Shown: positions 1 to 8,236, counted from the stretch's first letter. The stretch: 64,000 bases of DNA from an uncultured Siphonobacter sp. (GCA_913775095.1 CAJYIW010000002.1:372001-436000); one strand, 5' to 3'. Notes: generated by a model from the sequence alone, not told the origin. A program made the numbers and translations.

Positions 1-17
1 TTAATAATCTGTTTTGG

Positions 18-53
18 GCCTCTTCTCCATTCTTCTGGAGGGGAGGCTTTTTT
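18..53 (+). terminator. Rho-independent terminator of an upstream gene
   Basis: An inverted repeat with 11-base arms (18-28 and 37-47) and an 8-base loop is followed directly by a run of six T. It would end a + strand transcript that begins outside the window. Confidence 0.75.
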
Positions 54-181
54 ATGCAAGGAATAGATAAGATATGTTAACCTTCACTATTTAGTAATTG
101 ATCTTGAATAATAGTAGTTATAATTAGATAATATGCTAACATTTGCTAGTAAATTAAGCCTGAAATTTATTCTATGTTACT

Positions 182-915
182 ATGAAAAAAACAATTACTT
201 CTTTATTAGTATTATCGGTTGCTCTGTTACTAAATAGCAACAAATCTGTAGCCCAGGTCGGCATCGGCACTACCACTCCGCACAGTTCAGCTGCCCTGGA
301 GATTAACTCTGCCAACAAAGGTCTTTTAGTACCACGCATGAGCGAGGCTAATCGTCCTGCTTCACCAGCCCAGGGTTTACTGATTTACCAGACGGATAAC
401 AATCCTGGCTTTTATGTCTATACGGCTCGGCATGGACGGCAGTTAGCAGCTTGTCGGTCACTCCCAGCGTATATGTCACCCGGGCTAATTCTACCTATGC
501 CAATGGCAATCCAGCTCTGGGGCCTTATTTTTTCAACCCTATAGCTGCTCAGTCTTCAGAAGCTAATCTCATTGTCACTAATACTGCCGCTGCGTCTTCC
601 AGTGGTACCTCTGCAAAGACCGGCTTTATTGTACCTGCTAGCGGCACTTTTACCAAGTTAAAACTGGCCGCTCGTGTAATTTCCGGAGGTGGATCGACAG
701 GAAATTCCAATACCACGACCATTACGTTATTTAAGAATGGCCAGGCTACGAGCTTGTCTGTACAGGTAACGGTTCCGGTTGCCGTAGGATCTTCCGGAGG
801 GGCCGTTGCTACCGGTTCAATTGCAGTGAATGCAGGAGATGTAATTTCTTATCAATACACCCAAACGAATCAGGAGCCCAATACGATATTTACCGTTGTT
901 TTAGAAGGACAGTAA
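182..915 (+). pseudogene. Frameshifted secreted protein (fibre-like N-terminus)
   Basis: Two overlapping reading frames appear to be one gene broken by a single-base deletion. The first frame starts at 182 with a signal peptide (MKKTITSLLVLSVALLL to VAQ), then a VGIGTTTPHSSAALEI motif and a KGLLVPRM segment, common at the N-terminus of Bacteroidota surface or fibre-like proteins. It runs to about 420, where the family usually has a GFY-Y-GSAW-type motif. The rest of that motif (GSAWTAV) is in the next frame, from 421, which continues to a stop at 915 with a small beta-rich domain. Adding one A near 421 would restore a protein of about 244 residues. The exact function is unknown. A sequencing error is possible, so the broken state is likely but not certain. 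Confidence 0.65.
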
Positions 916-937
916 TTATTCTGTAAACCTCATAATG

Positions 938-969
938 AACAGACCCGCTCATTGCTGAGCGGGTCTGTT
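938..969. terminator. Perfect 14-bp hairpin, first copy
   Basis: The arms 938-951 and 956-969 are perfectly complementary around a TTGC loop. It lies 22 bases after the stop of the frameshifted gene and could end its transcript. An almost identical hairpin at 1082-1113 sits beside a tRNA-Pro fragment, so both may descend from a tRNA-Pro terminator. Confidence 0.6.
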
Positions 970-981
970 CGTGTTAAATCA

Positions 982-1044
982 AAATGGCGGGATTAGAATG
1001 CCGACGGCCAGTTGCGGACGGCCAGTTCCACGACCCCTTGCACC
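982..1044 (-). repeat. Degenerate tRNA-Pro 3' end relic
   Basis: The segment shares ATGGCGGGATT and CACGACCCCTTGCACCC with the 3' half of tRNA-Pro as seen at 1123-1168. The T-arm region between them is replaced by a roughly 15-base tandem duplication (GACGGCCAGTT occurs twice, 1003-1026). It is flanked by its own copy of the hairpin at 938-969, so hairpin plus tRNA fragment form a decayed duplicate of the unit at 1082-1168. It could be the scar of an earlier integration or a remnant of a tandem tRNA gene. Confidence 0.55.
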
Positions 1045-1081
1045 CTATATCAGCCATCTAACCAAACTACCCCCAAAAGCA

Positions 1082-1113
1082 AACAGACCCGCTCATTGCT
1101 GAGCAGGTCTGTT
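1082..1113 (-). terminator. Displaced chromosomal tRNA-Pro terminator
   Basis: This second copy of the 14-bp hairpin (arms 1082-1095 and 1100-1113) has one change relative to 938-969. The change leaves a G-U wobble in minus-strand RNA but an A-C mismatch in plus-strand RNA, which suggests selection as a minus-strand terminator. It lies directly downstream, on the minus strand, of the truncated tRNA-Pro 3' end. It therefore probably ended the tRNA transcript before the element inserted. Confidence 0.55.
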
Positions 1114-1117
1114 TTTG

Positions 1118-1168
1118 TCAAGTCGGGATGGCGGGATTCGAACCCACGACCCCTTGCACCCCATGCAA
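1118..1168. repeat. Left attachment site (truncated tRNA-Pro)
   Basis: These 51 bases are identical to 25231-25281. They cover the T-arm, variable region, anticodon stem 3' side and acceptor 3' strand of tRNA-Pro. The match stops at 1168/25281 in the anticodon stem, a usual limit for tRNA-directed tyrosine integrases. Confidence 0.9.
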
Positions 1169-1280
1169 TTGAAACTGTGATTTTTGATAAATATTTTACA
1201 TAGAATTATTTACAAGTATTTAAAATACAGGTATTTGTGTAATATTGCATAGAGTCCATTTAGGAAATTTAGTCGCAATA

Positions 1281-1300
1281 TGTTCGACTAATGTTCGACC
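1281..1300. repeat. Putative integrase arm-binding sites, left end
   Basis: Two TGTTCGAC-type nonamers start at 1281 and 1292, exactly 11 bases apart. The same pair with the same spacing occurs near the right end (25168 and 25179). Paired short direct repeats inside both attachment sites are the usual form of arm-type sites for tyrosine integrases. The first ATG in the integrase frame (1291) falls within the second repeat, which favours the downstream ATG at 1318 as the start. Confidence 0.5.
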
Positions 1301-1317
1301 TAAAACTATGTATAACT

Positions 1318-2556
1318 ATGTCATTATCAGCTAAGTTTATTGTCAAAGTTAAGAATTCTTCTTATGATTCTGAGCACCCCATACATCTTCAGATTATTAT
1401 TAATCGAAAGAATAAGCTCGTTAGTACTAAAAAGCACACTTCTCTTAAAGATTGGGATAGTAAGACTCAGAGAGTAAAAAAAGGGCATCCACAAGCTCAA
1501 GCAATCAATGCCTTATTAATAAGTATCCGATCAGAAATCGATTATTTCATACTTTCCGCAGGCAGGCAAAACCAAGCAATTTCGTTTGATGATCTTAAAG
1601 CAATTGTTCGAAGGCTAACGGGAGTACAGGAAAAGAAACCAGTTCAAAAGCTATTTGGGTATTTTCAACAACAAGTCGAAGGCTTGAAGGAGAAGGGACG
1701 GTTAGGATATGCCGAAACCTTCATACACACTCATAATAGTCTAAAAGCATTTTTGAATGGAAAAGATATCGATCTGGCTTCAATAAACTTAGAATTCATT
1801 AAACGATATGAGGAGTATTTAATTAAAAGAAATTGTGCTGTAACTACTAGAAGTGTTTATCTGCGAACGTTTAGAACTTTATGGAGAAATGCCATAAAAG
1901 ATGGGGTTTGCTTAGAAACCCATTATCCCTTTAAAGATTTTGAGTTTGGTAAGTATAATAATCCAAGAACCAAAAAGCGTGCGATATCAAAGGAGCAAAT
2001 AGATTTGTTAGCCTCCATAAATATTGATCCCGAGAAGGATACCTATATAAATTCACGTAACTATTTTCTTTTCAGTTTTTTCTGTCGAGGTATCAACTTT
2101 ACGGATTTAGCTAGTTTAAAATGGGAAAATGTTAAAAACAACGTGCTTCACTATACGAGGGCTAAGACTAAAGAAGAGTTTATATTTTCGCTTCACCCTA
2201 AAGCAGTTGAAATAATTGAGTATTATCGAAATATGGAAGGCAATAGCGATGCAGGGTATATCTTCCCAATTTTATATAAAAGACACAAAACACTTCAGTC
2301 CATTCGAGATCGCAAAAAGAAGGTACTGGCCAGGGTAAATAAAAACCTGAAAGAGCTAGCTCAACAAGTCGGTATAGAAAAAGACCTTACTACTTACGCA
2401 GCACGTCATTCATATGCTACTATACTAAGACGTAAAGGCTTTTCAAATGAGGATATCGGCAGATCACTTGGGCATGATAATATTAAGACTACCAAAATTT
2501 ATTTGGAGGATATAGGTGACGTATTATTTGATGAAAAAATAAACAATAATTTATGA
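1318..2556 (+). CDS. Tyrosine recombinase / integrase of the element
   Basis: This integrase catalyses site-specific insertion and excision at tRNA-Pro. It has the Bacteroidota layout: an N-terminal arm-binding region (SLSAKFIVKVK, then a KHTSLKDWDSKTQRVK segment), a SAM-like core-binding domain around residues 105-200, and a C-terminal catalytic domain. In the catalytic domain I see the first arginine in FFCRGINFTDLASLKW, the ARHSYAT box in place of HxxR, LGH, and the nucleophilic tyrosine in TTKIYL close to the C-terminus. A frame-continuous ATG exists at 1291, but it lies inside a putative arm-site repeat. The start at 1318 gives the normal N-terminus. The gene sits 150 bases inside the left attachment site and converges on the next gene, with only four bases between the stops. 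Confidence 0.92.
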   Translation: MSLSAKFIVKVKNSSYDSEHPIHLQIIINRKNKLVSTKKHTSLKDWDSKTQRVKKGHPQAQAINALLISIRSEIDYFILSAGRQNQAISFDDLKAIVRRLTGVQEKKPVQKLFGYFQQQVEGLKEKGRLGYAETFIHTHNSLKAFLNGKDIDLASINLEFIKRYEEYLIKRNCAVTTRSVYLRTFRTLWRNAIKDGVCLETHYPFKDFEFGKYNNPRTKKRAISKEQIDLLASINIDPEKDTYINSRNYFLFSFFCRGINFTDLASLKWENVKNNVLHYTRAKTKEEFIFSLHPKAVEIIEYYRNMEGNSDAGYIFPILYKRHKTLQSIRDRKKKVLARVNKNLKELAQQVGIEKDLTTYAARHSYATILRRKGFSNEDIGRSLGHDNIKTTKIYLEDIGDVLFDEKINNNL

Positions 2557-2560
2557 ATTG

Positions 2561-4270
2561 CTATAATATTAAAGGGATAATGGCTGGACCGTACTTAACT
2601 ACCCATTGGCCTACTTTCGACAAAGTAATCATAGCCTGCGACACCCCGCTTTCTTTATTTCCATTTTCTAAATTTGTTTTTAATTTACTTTTTGTTTCAT
2701 TGTCTGGTTTTGATATACCTGCTTTTGCTGCTATATCAAATAAGGTTTCTAATGTTTGATCAATATTTTTCTTTCTTTCCTCAATATCTTTCTTCTTTTT
2801 CTGTTTTTGACTAGTGAGTTGTGCTAATTCGATAAGTTTTTCGGAAATGAGTTTTTGATTTATATATTTTACTGTTGTTTGGTATAAAGTATCTTTTTTG
2901 TAAGTAACTGATATGGTACCTGTTATTAATGTATCTTGTTTATAATTTGTATAAAGAATAGGTACATTTTTTTGATCAATAGAGCATTGAAAAGATTTTA
3001 ATCCTTTAATTTTTTCTTTTTTTGTTATAGCGTCCCCATTAATATTGAAATTGCCAGGGTAAAAATTTAAGGATAACTCTGAAGGATCAACCCAATTTGG
3101 TAAATCGAATTCAATGATATTGTTTGATTGATTGCTAATGTCAAATAAAAAATTTGTTAAAATTGCCTTCTTATTAGTTATTTTATAGTATTGCTTATCA
3201 ATAGGGACGTTTTTTTCATCTCTAATTTGATAATATATAACTTCATCTTTTGGTAAATTATTTATATTATCTAGAGTAATGGTTAGATCTCCGTCATTAT
3301 TATTAATTTGACTTGCTGCTATATTGTATTGATTTAATATATAATCTGGGAAATATACGATTTGTATTTTTTCATTACTTACAGCTGTAGTAGGAATATT
3401 TAATTTTAATGACTTGCTTCCTCTTGCATCAATAGATAAATGGTCTTTATTTTTGATTTTTATCTCTTTTTCAGGAAGTAATCCTAATTGACTTTCGAAT
3501 GGTTGATTTTCAATTAATCTTAAATTATTTGTAAATTTAATGTTACCGCTTAACAGCCATCTCCCTTCAGTAAGCTGAATGCCTCCATCAAAATTAACTT
3601 CACATACTCCGTTAGAATTACTAGTAAGTGGGAGGTTAGAGTTATTATTAGGAATATTTAGATTGTCTTTTTTAAGATATAAATGTGTGATTTCAAATTT
3701 GGTAGCAGGTGATATCTTTACTTTAAAAGTTGATTTATTTCCCTTGAAATATGCATTAATATCATCTGTAGAAACATTGTAATGCAGTGGAGTATTCCGG
3801 TCTTGTATAGTAGGGTATATGTCTATAAGTGGAAGTTTCGAAGATTTGTCCTTGATTTGATAAGATATAGCTAAACTCTGTATACTTCTCCAATTATCTG
3901 ATTTTATTACTGTTGGATTTCCATTATTATCTATAGCCTGGAATATTCCTGTTAATTTATAAGGATTAATTTGGCTCGTAGAGCAATCAAAAGAAATGTA
4001 TTCTGGTTTCGATCTATTATCAGTCCATTCTATTTTTCCTATTACTTTATCAATTTTTAAAGATTTAGGGTTAATGACTGAATTAAGACTATCAACCTGT
4101 ATTTCATTAAGTAGAATTTCTAGCATTAGCGTTCTATCATTGCCTAAGTAATGATTCACTTGGCGAATTGGATTTTCAAAACTTAAACTACTGTATTTTA
4201 TATTTTGACCTGTTGATGCATTAATGATGCATACTAAAATAGTGTAAGTTATTATTTTTAATAGCTTCAT
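2561..4270 (-). CDS. Unknown AT-rich secreted cargo protein
   Basis: I do not recognise this 569-residue protein. It begins with a clear signal peptide (MKLLKIITYTILVCIINAST, cleavage near GQN). The body is rich in Asn, Ile, Lys and Asp with alternating hydrophobic pattern, suggesting beta-sandwich domains. Near residues 480-520 is a Lys/Glu-rich stretch (QKQKKKKDIEERKKN) likely to form a coiled coil, and the last 18 residues are hydrophobic (WVVKYGPAIIPLIL). It is likely periplasmic or outer-surface. The base composition is far more AT-rich than the replication and transfer genes, which marks it as acquired cargo. It is transcribed toward the integrase from a region holding a perfect 60-bp palindrome. 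Confidence 0.7.
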   Translation of the reverse strand: MKLLKIITYTILVCIINASTGQNIKYSSLSFENPIRQVNHYLGNDRTLMLEILLNEIQVDSLNSVINPKSLKIDKVIGKIEWTDNRSKPEYISFDCSTSQINPYKLTGIFQAIDNNGNPTVIKSDNWRSIQSLAISYQIKDKSSKLPLIDIYPTIQDRNTPLHYNVSTDDINAYFKGNKSTFKVKISPATKFEITHLYLKKDNLNIPNNNSNLPLTSNSNGVCEVNFDGGIQLTEGRWLLSGNIKFTNNLRLIENQPFESQLGLLPEKEIKIKNKDHLSIDARGSKSLKLNIPTTAVSNEKIQIVYFPDYILNQYNIAASQINNNDGDLTITLDNINNLPKDEVIYYQIRDEKNVPIDKQYYKITNKKAILTNFLFDISNQSNNIIEFDLPNWVDPSELSLNFYPGNFNINGDAITKKEKIKGLKSFQCSIDQKNVPILYTNYKQDTLITGTISVTYKKDTLYQTTVKYINQKLISEKLIELAQLTSQKQKKKKDIEERKKNIDQTLETLFDIAAKAGISKPDNETKSKLKTNLENGNKESGVSQAMITLSKVGQWVVKYGPAIIPLIL

Positions 4271-4308
4271 ATGAATTGATTATAAAGTGTATTTTTTTGT
4301 AAAATTAA

Positions 4309-4368
4309 TTTATTGATTTATTTAACCATATACCTATTAATAGGTATATGGTTAAATAAATCAATAAA
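4309..4368. repeat. Perfect 60-bp palindrome
   Basis: Thirty bases on each side of the centre (between 4338 and 4339, inside TTAA) are exactly complementary, with no unpaired loop. It lies between the divergent genes starting at 4270 (minus) and 4393 (plus), so it is not a simple terminator. It could be a cruciform-forming regulatory site, a repeated operator, or a replication or transfer signal. Confidence 0.85.
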
Positions 4369-4392
4369 GACACATACAAATTATTCTATTAT

Positions 4393-5523
4393 ATGAAATC
4401 CTTTGAGAGCGGAATTTTTTTTCTTGATCTGCCCGGATTTGACCCCGTGAAAGCTTTTCCAGGGTTAGGAGGGAATGATTTTAATAAGTATGCTTTTGTG
4501 TCTTATAGGGAGCATCGAATATTCGAAAAGGATTTTAAAACTGATTTAAATTACTTAATTAGATTTTGGGCTTTTTATCCCATTGATGTGCTGGGGAAGA
4601 AAGTATGGATTAATGAACCTAATCTTTACTTTGTACTCACCAGACCTCATGAGGTAAGGGTAGATCATCTGACTGACTTATCAAATGAACATCTTAAACA
4701 GATTGAAGAGCGTTTCTTAAAAGGATACGAAGAAGGGGAGGCGGGCTTTTCCAAAGAACTAGGTATTGCCTTTCTAGGGTTAAGTCTGGACGAGAAGCTT
4801 AAGCATTTAAAGAATCTAATTGAGGTCAGTGACTACTATTTATTCTTTGAAGGATTTTTGGCGCCCACTTATCTGTATTGCCTGGGCTACATTCAGGCGG
4901 TTTTGGTATTAGCCTGCAAAGAGTTTCGTAATTTATATATGATCAAAAAGCCGGGTATTCGAAACTTCTCCTTTGCCGAGATTGAGGTAGGCGAAACAAC
5001 CCCAGCGCCAGAGATTCAGGTAGACGCTCCTAAAGTAGCTGATAAAATCCCCTTATATCACCCCTTTGATGAGATCTCAATGCTTTGGATGTCGCTACTA
5101 GATTTTCATCACGCCCCTTACTTTCAAACGTCTGCTTTGTATCAGTCAAAGTCCCAAATCATTGACCTATTAGGCATGATGTTTCAAGAGGGGCAAAAAG
5201 GGAGTCAGGCCTTTTTACCCGATACTGTCCCAGCTCTGGTGCAAGTACCTCCTGGTAATTATAAGTTGATTTTGAATCTTCTCATGCACGCTACCTATAA
5301 ATTGAATCAGGCTTCAGGCCACGGGAAGGTAAAGCTGTCTAAATACGCTGAAGTGCTTAAACGTACTTTTTCATGCTATGCATCCATCGCCGAAGATAAT
5401 CTCACCAAAGACTTTACCCGCTACATTCAGGATACGTGTTCGGTTTTAAAAAAGATGCCTGAAGAAACCTATGCTTATAAGTCTCTGAGCATTCTAAAAA
5501 ATATCAAGGAATATAACATTTGA
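4393..5523 (+). CDS. Hypothetical protein, IME backbone
   Basis: I do not recognise this 376-residue protein. It has no signal peptide and no clear membrane segment. The N-terminal half is rich in aromatic residues (DLNYLIRFWAFYPIDVLG; FFEGFLAPTYLYCLGYIQAVL). A short linker rich in Pro, Ala and Glu around residues 200-220 separates it from a helical C-terminal half (DEISMLWMSLLDFHHAPYF, then a Lys-rich helix). It starts 24 bases after the 60-bp palindrome and lies upstream of the excisionase-like HTH gene, a position often held by regulatory or excision genes in Bacteroidota elements. That role is inference only. Confidence 0.7.
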   Translation: MKSFESGIFFLDLPGFDPVKAFPGLGGNDFNKYAFVSYREHRIFEKDFKTDLNYLIRFWAFYPIDVLGKKVWINEPNLYFVLTRPHEVRVDHLTDLSNEHLKQIEERFLKGYEEGEAGFSKELGIAFLGLSLDEKLKHLKNLIEVSDYYLFFEGFLAPTYLYCLGYIQAVLVLACKEFRNLYMIKKPGIRNFSFAEIEVGETTPAPEIQVDAPKVADKIPLYHPFDEISMLWMSLLDFHHAPYFQTSALYQSKSQIIDLLGMMFQEGQKGSQAFLPDTVPALVQVPPGNYKLILNLLMHATYKLNQASGHGKVKLSKYAEVLKRTFSCYASIAEDNLTKDFTRYIQDTCSVLKKMPEETYAYKSLSILKNIKEYNI

Positions 5524-5605
5524 GACCGGCGACGTTAACGACGTTTAGTTTCGGCACGTTTTTTCCCTTTTGCTTTGACCTGTCAACCAAAAAACAGGCC
5601 ATCCT

Positions 5606-5884
5606 ATGGGAACTACCTTTTTCACTTCACTCACCGAAGGCGAGCTCTCTTCGCTCATTGAAGCCAGCGTGCAGAAAGCGCTACACGCTAGTCCAGTAAG
5701 CAGCGCAGCCGACGAAACGGATACGCTTCTAGATACCAAAGAAGCCGCTCAGCTCATCAAGTACAAAGAAGCCTCGATTTACGGGCTGGTCAAACGCCGC
5801 AAGATTCCCTTCTGCAAAGTCGAAGGCAAGCTACTCTTTTCGAAGAAGAAACTACTCGACTGGATACTCACCAATCCCGAGTAA
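5606..5884 (+). CDS. Excisionase-like helix-turn-helix protein
   Basis: This 92-residue protein has a MerR/excisionase-type HTH_17 domain in its C-terminal half: LLDTKEAAQLIKYKEAS is followed by IYGLVKRRKIPFCKV and a FSKKKLLDWI tail. Such proteins bind attachment-site DNA and direct the integrase toward excision, or act as transcription regulators. The N-terminal 40 residues form a probable amphipathic helix (TEGELSSLIEASVQKALHA). It lies between the unknown gene at 4393 and the primase-helicase, in the same direction. The choice between excisionase and regulator cannot be made from sequence alone. Confidence 0.8.
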   Translation: MGTTFFTSLTEGELSSLIEASVQKALHASPVSSAADETDTLLDTKEAAQLIKYKEASIYGLVKRRKIPFCKVEGKLLFSKKKLLDWILTNPE

Positions 5885-5960
5885 TGCTTTTCTACGCTTT
5901 CTTTCCGCCGGGCGATCCCAGGCTTGAATTCATGTCTTCTGATCTTAAACTTTTCACGGG

Positions 5961-7163
5961 ATGGAGCTACAACCCGAATACCTTCGCATTGGCACTTCGT
6001 ATTTTAAGAAAGTGCACAAGCCCCTAGCTTCCGGGGATGTCGTCACCACGCTCTTACCCTGGTCTTCTGATTGTATTAAACTCGATCACGGGCGGCAGTA
6101 TCTAAAAGAGCAGGTAGAGTGCTACGATGGCTTTTGCTTTGTGCCGAGTCATCTTGCCTATCAGGGCCGTATTAAAAACTTTTATAACCGCTATCATCCC
6201 TTTCAGCATCAGGCTCAGTCAGGTTCTTATCGAAAAATCACGGCCTTTCTCACGCACGTGTTTGCTGAGCAGCTAGAGCTGGCCTATGACTACTTTAAAA
6301 TTCTATTAGAGCGTCCTACGCAGATTCTTCCCATTTTGTGCCTAGTCAGTCAGGAACGAAACACGGGTAAAACGACCTTTCTTCATTTCATGAAAGCCAT
6401 CTTCGGCGAGAACATGGTCATTAATACCAATGAAGACTTTCGCTCCAACTTTAACCTGGAATGGGCCCAGAAACTAATCATTGGCGTCGATGAAACCTTT
6501 CTGGATCGGAAAGAAGATTCCGAGCGGATTAAAAACCTCTCCACCGCCCGCTTTTACAAAGTAGAAGCCAAGGGCTTTGACCGGCACGAAGTAGAGTTCT
6601 TTGGCAAGTTTATTCTCTGCTCCAACAATGAAGATCATTTCATTGTGGCTGATCCCGGAGAGACCCGCTACTGGATTCGCAAAGTGCCACCGCTCAAAGC
6701 AGAAAATGAAAACCTGCTTTGCGAGCTAAAAGCGGAGATTCCGTGCTTCATTGATTTTTTAATCCGCAGGTCTTTTGCCAGCACACATAAAACCCGGATG
6801 TGGTTTACCCCGGCTCAGATTGCAACGCCGGCCCTAGGCCGCCTGCTTTCTCAGAATCGTAACCGATTGGAGCAGGAGATGGCTCATTTGCTTTTGAGCA
6901 TCATTGATGAAAAGGATCTCGATGAAATCCGCTTTTGTAGCGGGGATATGCAAAACTGGCTAGGCCGGAAACAGGTCCGATTAAAGGACATTACCCAGAT
7001 TCGACGGGTGCTACAAAACCTATGGAAGTTAGAGCCGGCGACAAATTCCCTTACCTACGTTCAGTACAAATTCTTATCGGACGGCACCATCACTGAGCAG
7101 CCCGGAAAGGGCCGGTTTTACAGCCTGGACAAGCAGAGCATATACCGGCTTAATAGCCTTTGA
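5961..7163 (+). CDS. Primase-helicase (superfamily 3 type) replication protein
   Basis: The 400-residue protein has the P-loop helicase core found in element-encoded primase-helicases. Walker A is SQERNTGKTTF (GKT at residues 136-138), followed by a Walker B-like IIGVDETFLDRKEDSE and a sensor region ending ILCSNNEDHF with ETRYW after it. It probably unwinds DNA at the element's origin and supports replication of the excised circle. The 200-base stretch after it carries nine copies of a TGATG motif, a plausible binding site, and then the primase gene. It has no signal peptide. The start at 5961 (ATG) fits the upstream spacing. Confidence 0.85.
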   Translation: MELQPEYLRIGTSYFKKVHKPLASGDVVTTLLPWSSDCIKLDHGRQYLKEQVECYDGFCFVPSHLAYQGRIKNFYNRYHPFQHQAQSGSYRKITAFLTHVFAEQLELAYDYFKILLERPTQILPILCLVSQERNTGKTTFLHFMKAIFGENMVINTNEDFRSNFNLEWAQKLIIGVDETFLDRKEDSERIKNLSTARFYKVEAKGFDRHEVEFFGKFILCSNNEDHFIVADPGETRYWIRKVPPLKAENENLLCELKAEIPCFIDFLIRRSFASTHKTRMWFTPAQIATPALGRLLSQNRNRLEQEMAHLLLSIIDEKDLDEIRFCSGDMQNWLGRKQVRLKDITQIRRVLQNLWKLEPATNSLTYVQYKFLSDGTITEQPGKGRFYSLDKQSIYRLNSL

Positions 7164-7166
7164 TAT

Positions 7167-7354
7167 TTTGATGAATTGATGAAATGTCTTGTAATGTATT
7201 GATAGATAGAAATTTACGCCGCATCTACTTGTCATCAAAATCATCAAATTGAAAATGCCTTGGCATCAAATCTAAATTTTGATGCGCTAGTGATGCACGG
7301 GTAATTGCTTGTAGTAGAGACAATTAACTCCGTTCTGCATCAAATCATCAATTT
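7167..7354. repeat. Iteron-like TGATG array, candidate replication origin
   Basis: Nine copies of a TTTGATGA/C-like motif occur on both strands between the helicase and primase genes. Forward copies start near 7167, 7175, 7278 and 7289. Reverse copies (CATCAAA) lie near 7232, 7241, 7263, 7338 and 7346. Two pairs are spaced 8 to 9 bases apart. The clustering next to replication genes suggests an origin or replication-protein binding region. Confidence 0.5.
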
Positions 7355-7378
7355 TTCACTTCTTTGACGGCCGACTTT

Positions 7379-8224
7379 ATGACTTTTCAAGAAGCCAAAG
7401 CCCTGTCCATTGCGGGGTTCTTAGAAAAATATCATCAGGAGCCCAGTAAAATACGCGGCCAGAACTTTTGGTATCACTCGCCCTTACACGCCGAGCGCAC
7501 GCCTTCCTTCAAGGTGGATATTCGTCTCAATCTCTGGTACGATCACGGCCTGGGCAAAGGGGGCACTTTGATTGATCTGGGCTGCGAGCTCTGGCAGTGC
7601 AGTCCTAAAGAAGTACTTGAAAAACTACAAGAGATGCCGGTCTGGAAGGCCCCTGTTTCGCTTCCTACCCAGGCTACTAACCCCCCGCCAGGCATACAGA
7701 TTATTTCGGCCGTACCGCTTTGGGATCCCCGACTCTTAGCCTACGCTGAGTCGAGAAGAATCGATCCAGCTATTCTAAAGATCTATTGCCAGCAGGTCGC
7801 CTACCAGATCAGAGACCAGCGGTATCGAGCCATCGGATTTAAAAATGAGGCCGGGGGCTACGAGCTGCGCAATGCCTACTTTAAAGGCTCTTCTTCGCCC
7901 AAAAGCTTTACGCATCTAAGGGCAGGTAAAGCGCAACTGATGGTGCTCGAAGGCTTCATGGATTTTCTTTCCCTAGTGAGTTATCTTCCCGTGCTACCCT
8001 TTGATATTCTGGTCTTGAATTCACTGGCCCTTCTGGAAAAAGCCCGGCCCGTTCTCGAGTCCTATCCTTCCTTGATTCTGCTGCTGGATCAGGATGCAGC
8101 GGGCGAGAAGGCCACCAGGCACCTGCTGGCAAGCTACCCATTTGCCCTAGATGCCCGATGCCTTTTAGGCAATGCCAAAGACGTCAATGAAGCCCTGATC
8201 AAATTCTCTCTTCTCCACATTTAA
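7379..8224 (+). CDS. DNA primase (CHC2-like and Toprim domains)
   Basis: This protein should make RNA primers for replication of the element. The N-terminal third matches the mobile-element primase pattern (YHSPLHAERTPSFKV, then LWYDHGLGKGGTLIDLG), which corresponds to the CHC2 zinc-finger domain but lacks most of the zinc-binding cysteines. A Toprim fold follows, with LMVLEGFMDFLSL and the metal-binding LLLDQDAAGEKATRHLL. A TTG at 7364 also opens the frame, but ATG at 7379 is the natural start (FMTFQEAKALS). The gene follows the iteron-like array and precedes the gene at 8237 by 12 bases, so the two are probably cotranscribed. Confidence 0.85.
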   Translation: MTFQEAKALSIAGFLEKYHQEPSKIRGQNFWYHSPLHAERTPSFKVDIRLNLWYDHGLGKGGTLIDLGCELWQCSPKEVLEKLQEMPVWKAPVSLPTQATNPPPGIQIISAVPLWDPRLLAYAESRRIDPAILKIYCQQVAYQIRDQRYRAIGFKNEAGGYELRNAYFKGSSSPKSFTHLRAGKAQLMVLEGFMDFLSLVSYLPVLPFDILVLNSLALLEKARPVLESYPSLILLLDQDAAGEKATRHLLASYPFALDARCLLGNAKDVNEALIKFSLLHI

Positions 8225-8236
8225 ACCCTGATTAGT

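Noticed and set aside
1118-1168. Second complete tRNA-Pro gene at the left end
   Set aside because: Only the 3' half is present. The acceptor 5' strand and D-arm are missing.
1012-1203. Short plus-strand frame of 63 residues with WRDSNPRPLAPHA
   Set aside because: The peptide is the well-known false translation of tRNA sequence. It overlaps the tRNA-Pro fragments.
7167-7354. CRISPR array
   Set aside because: The repeats are too short (about 8 bases), on both strands, and irregularly spaced, with no spacers of constant length.
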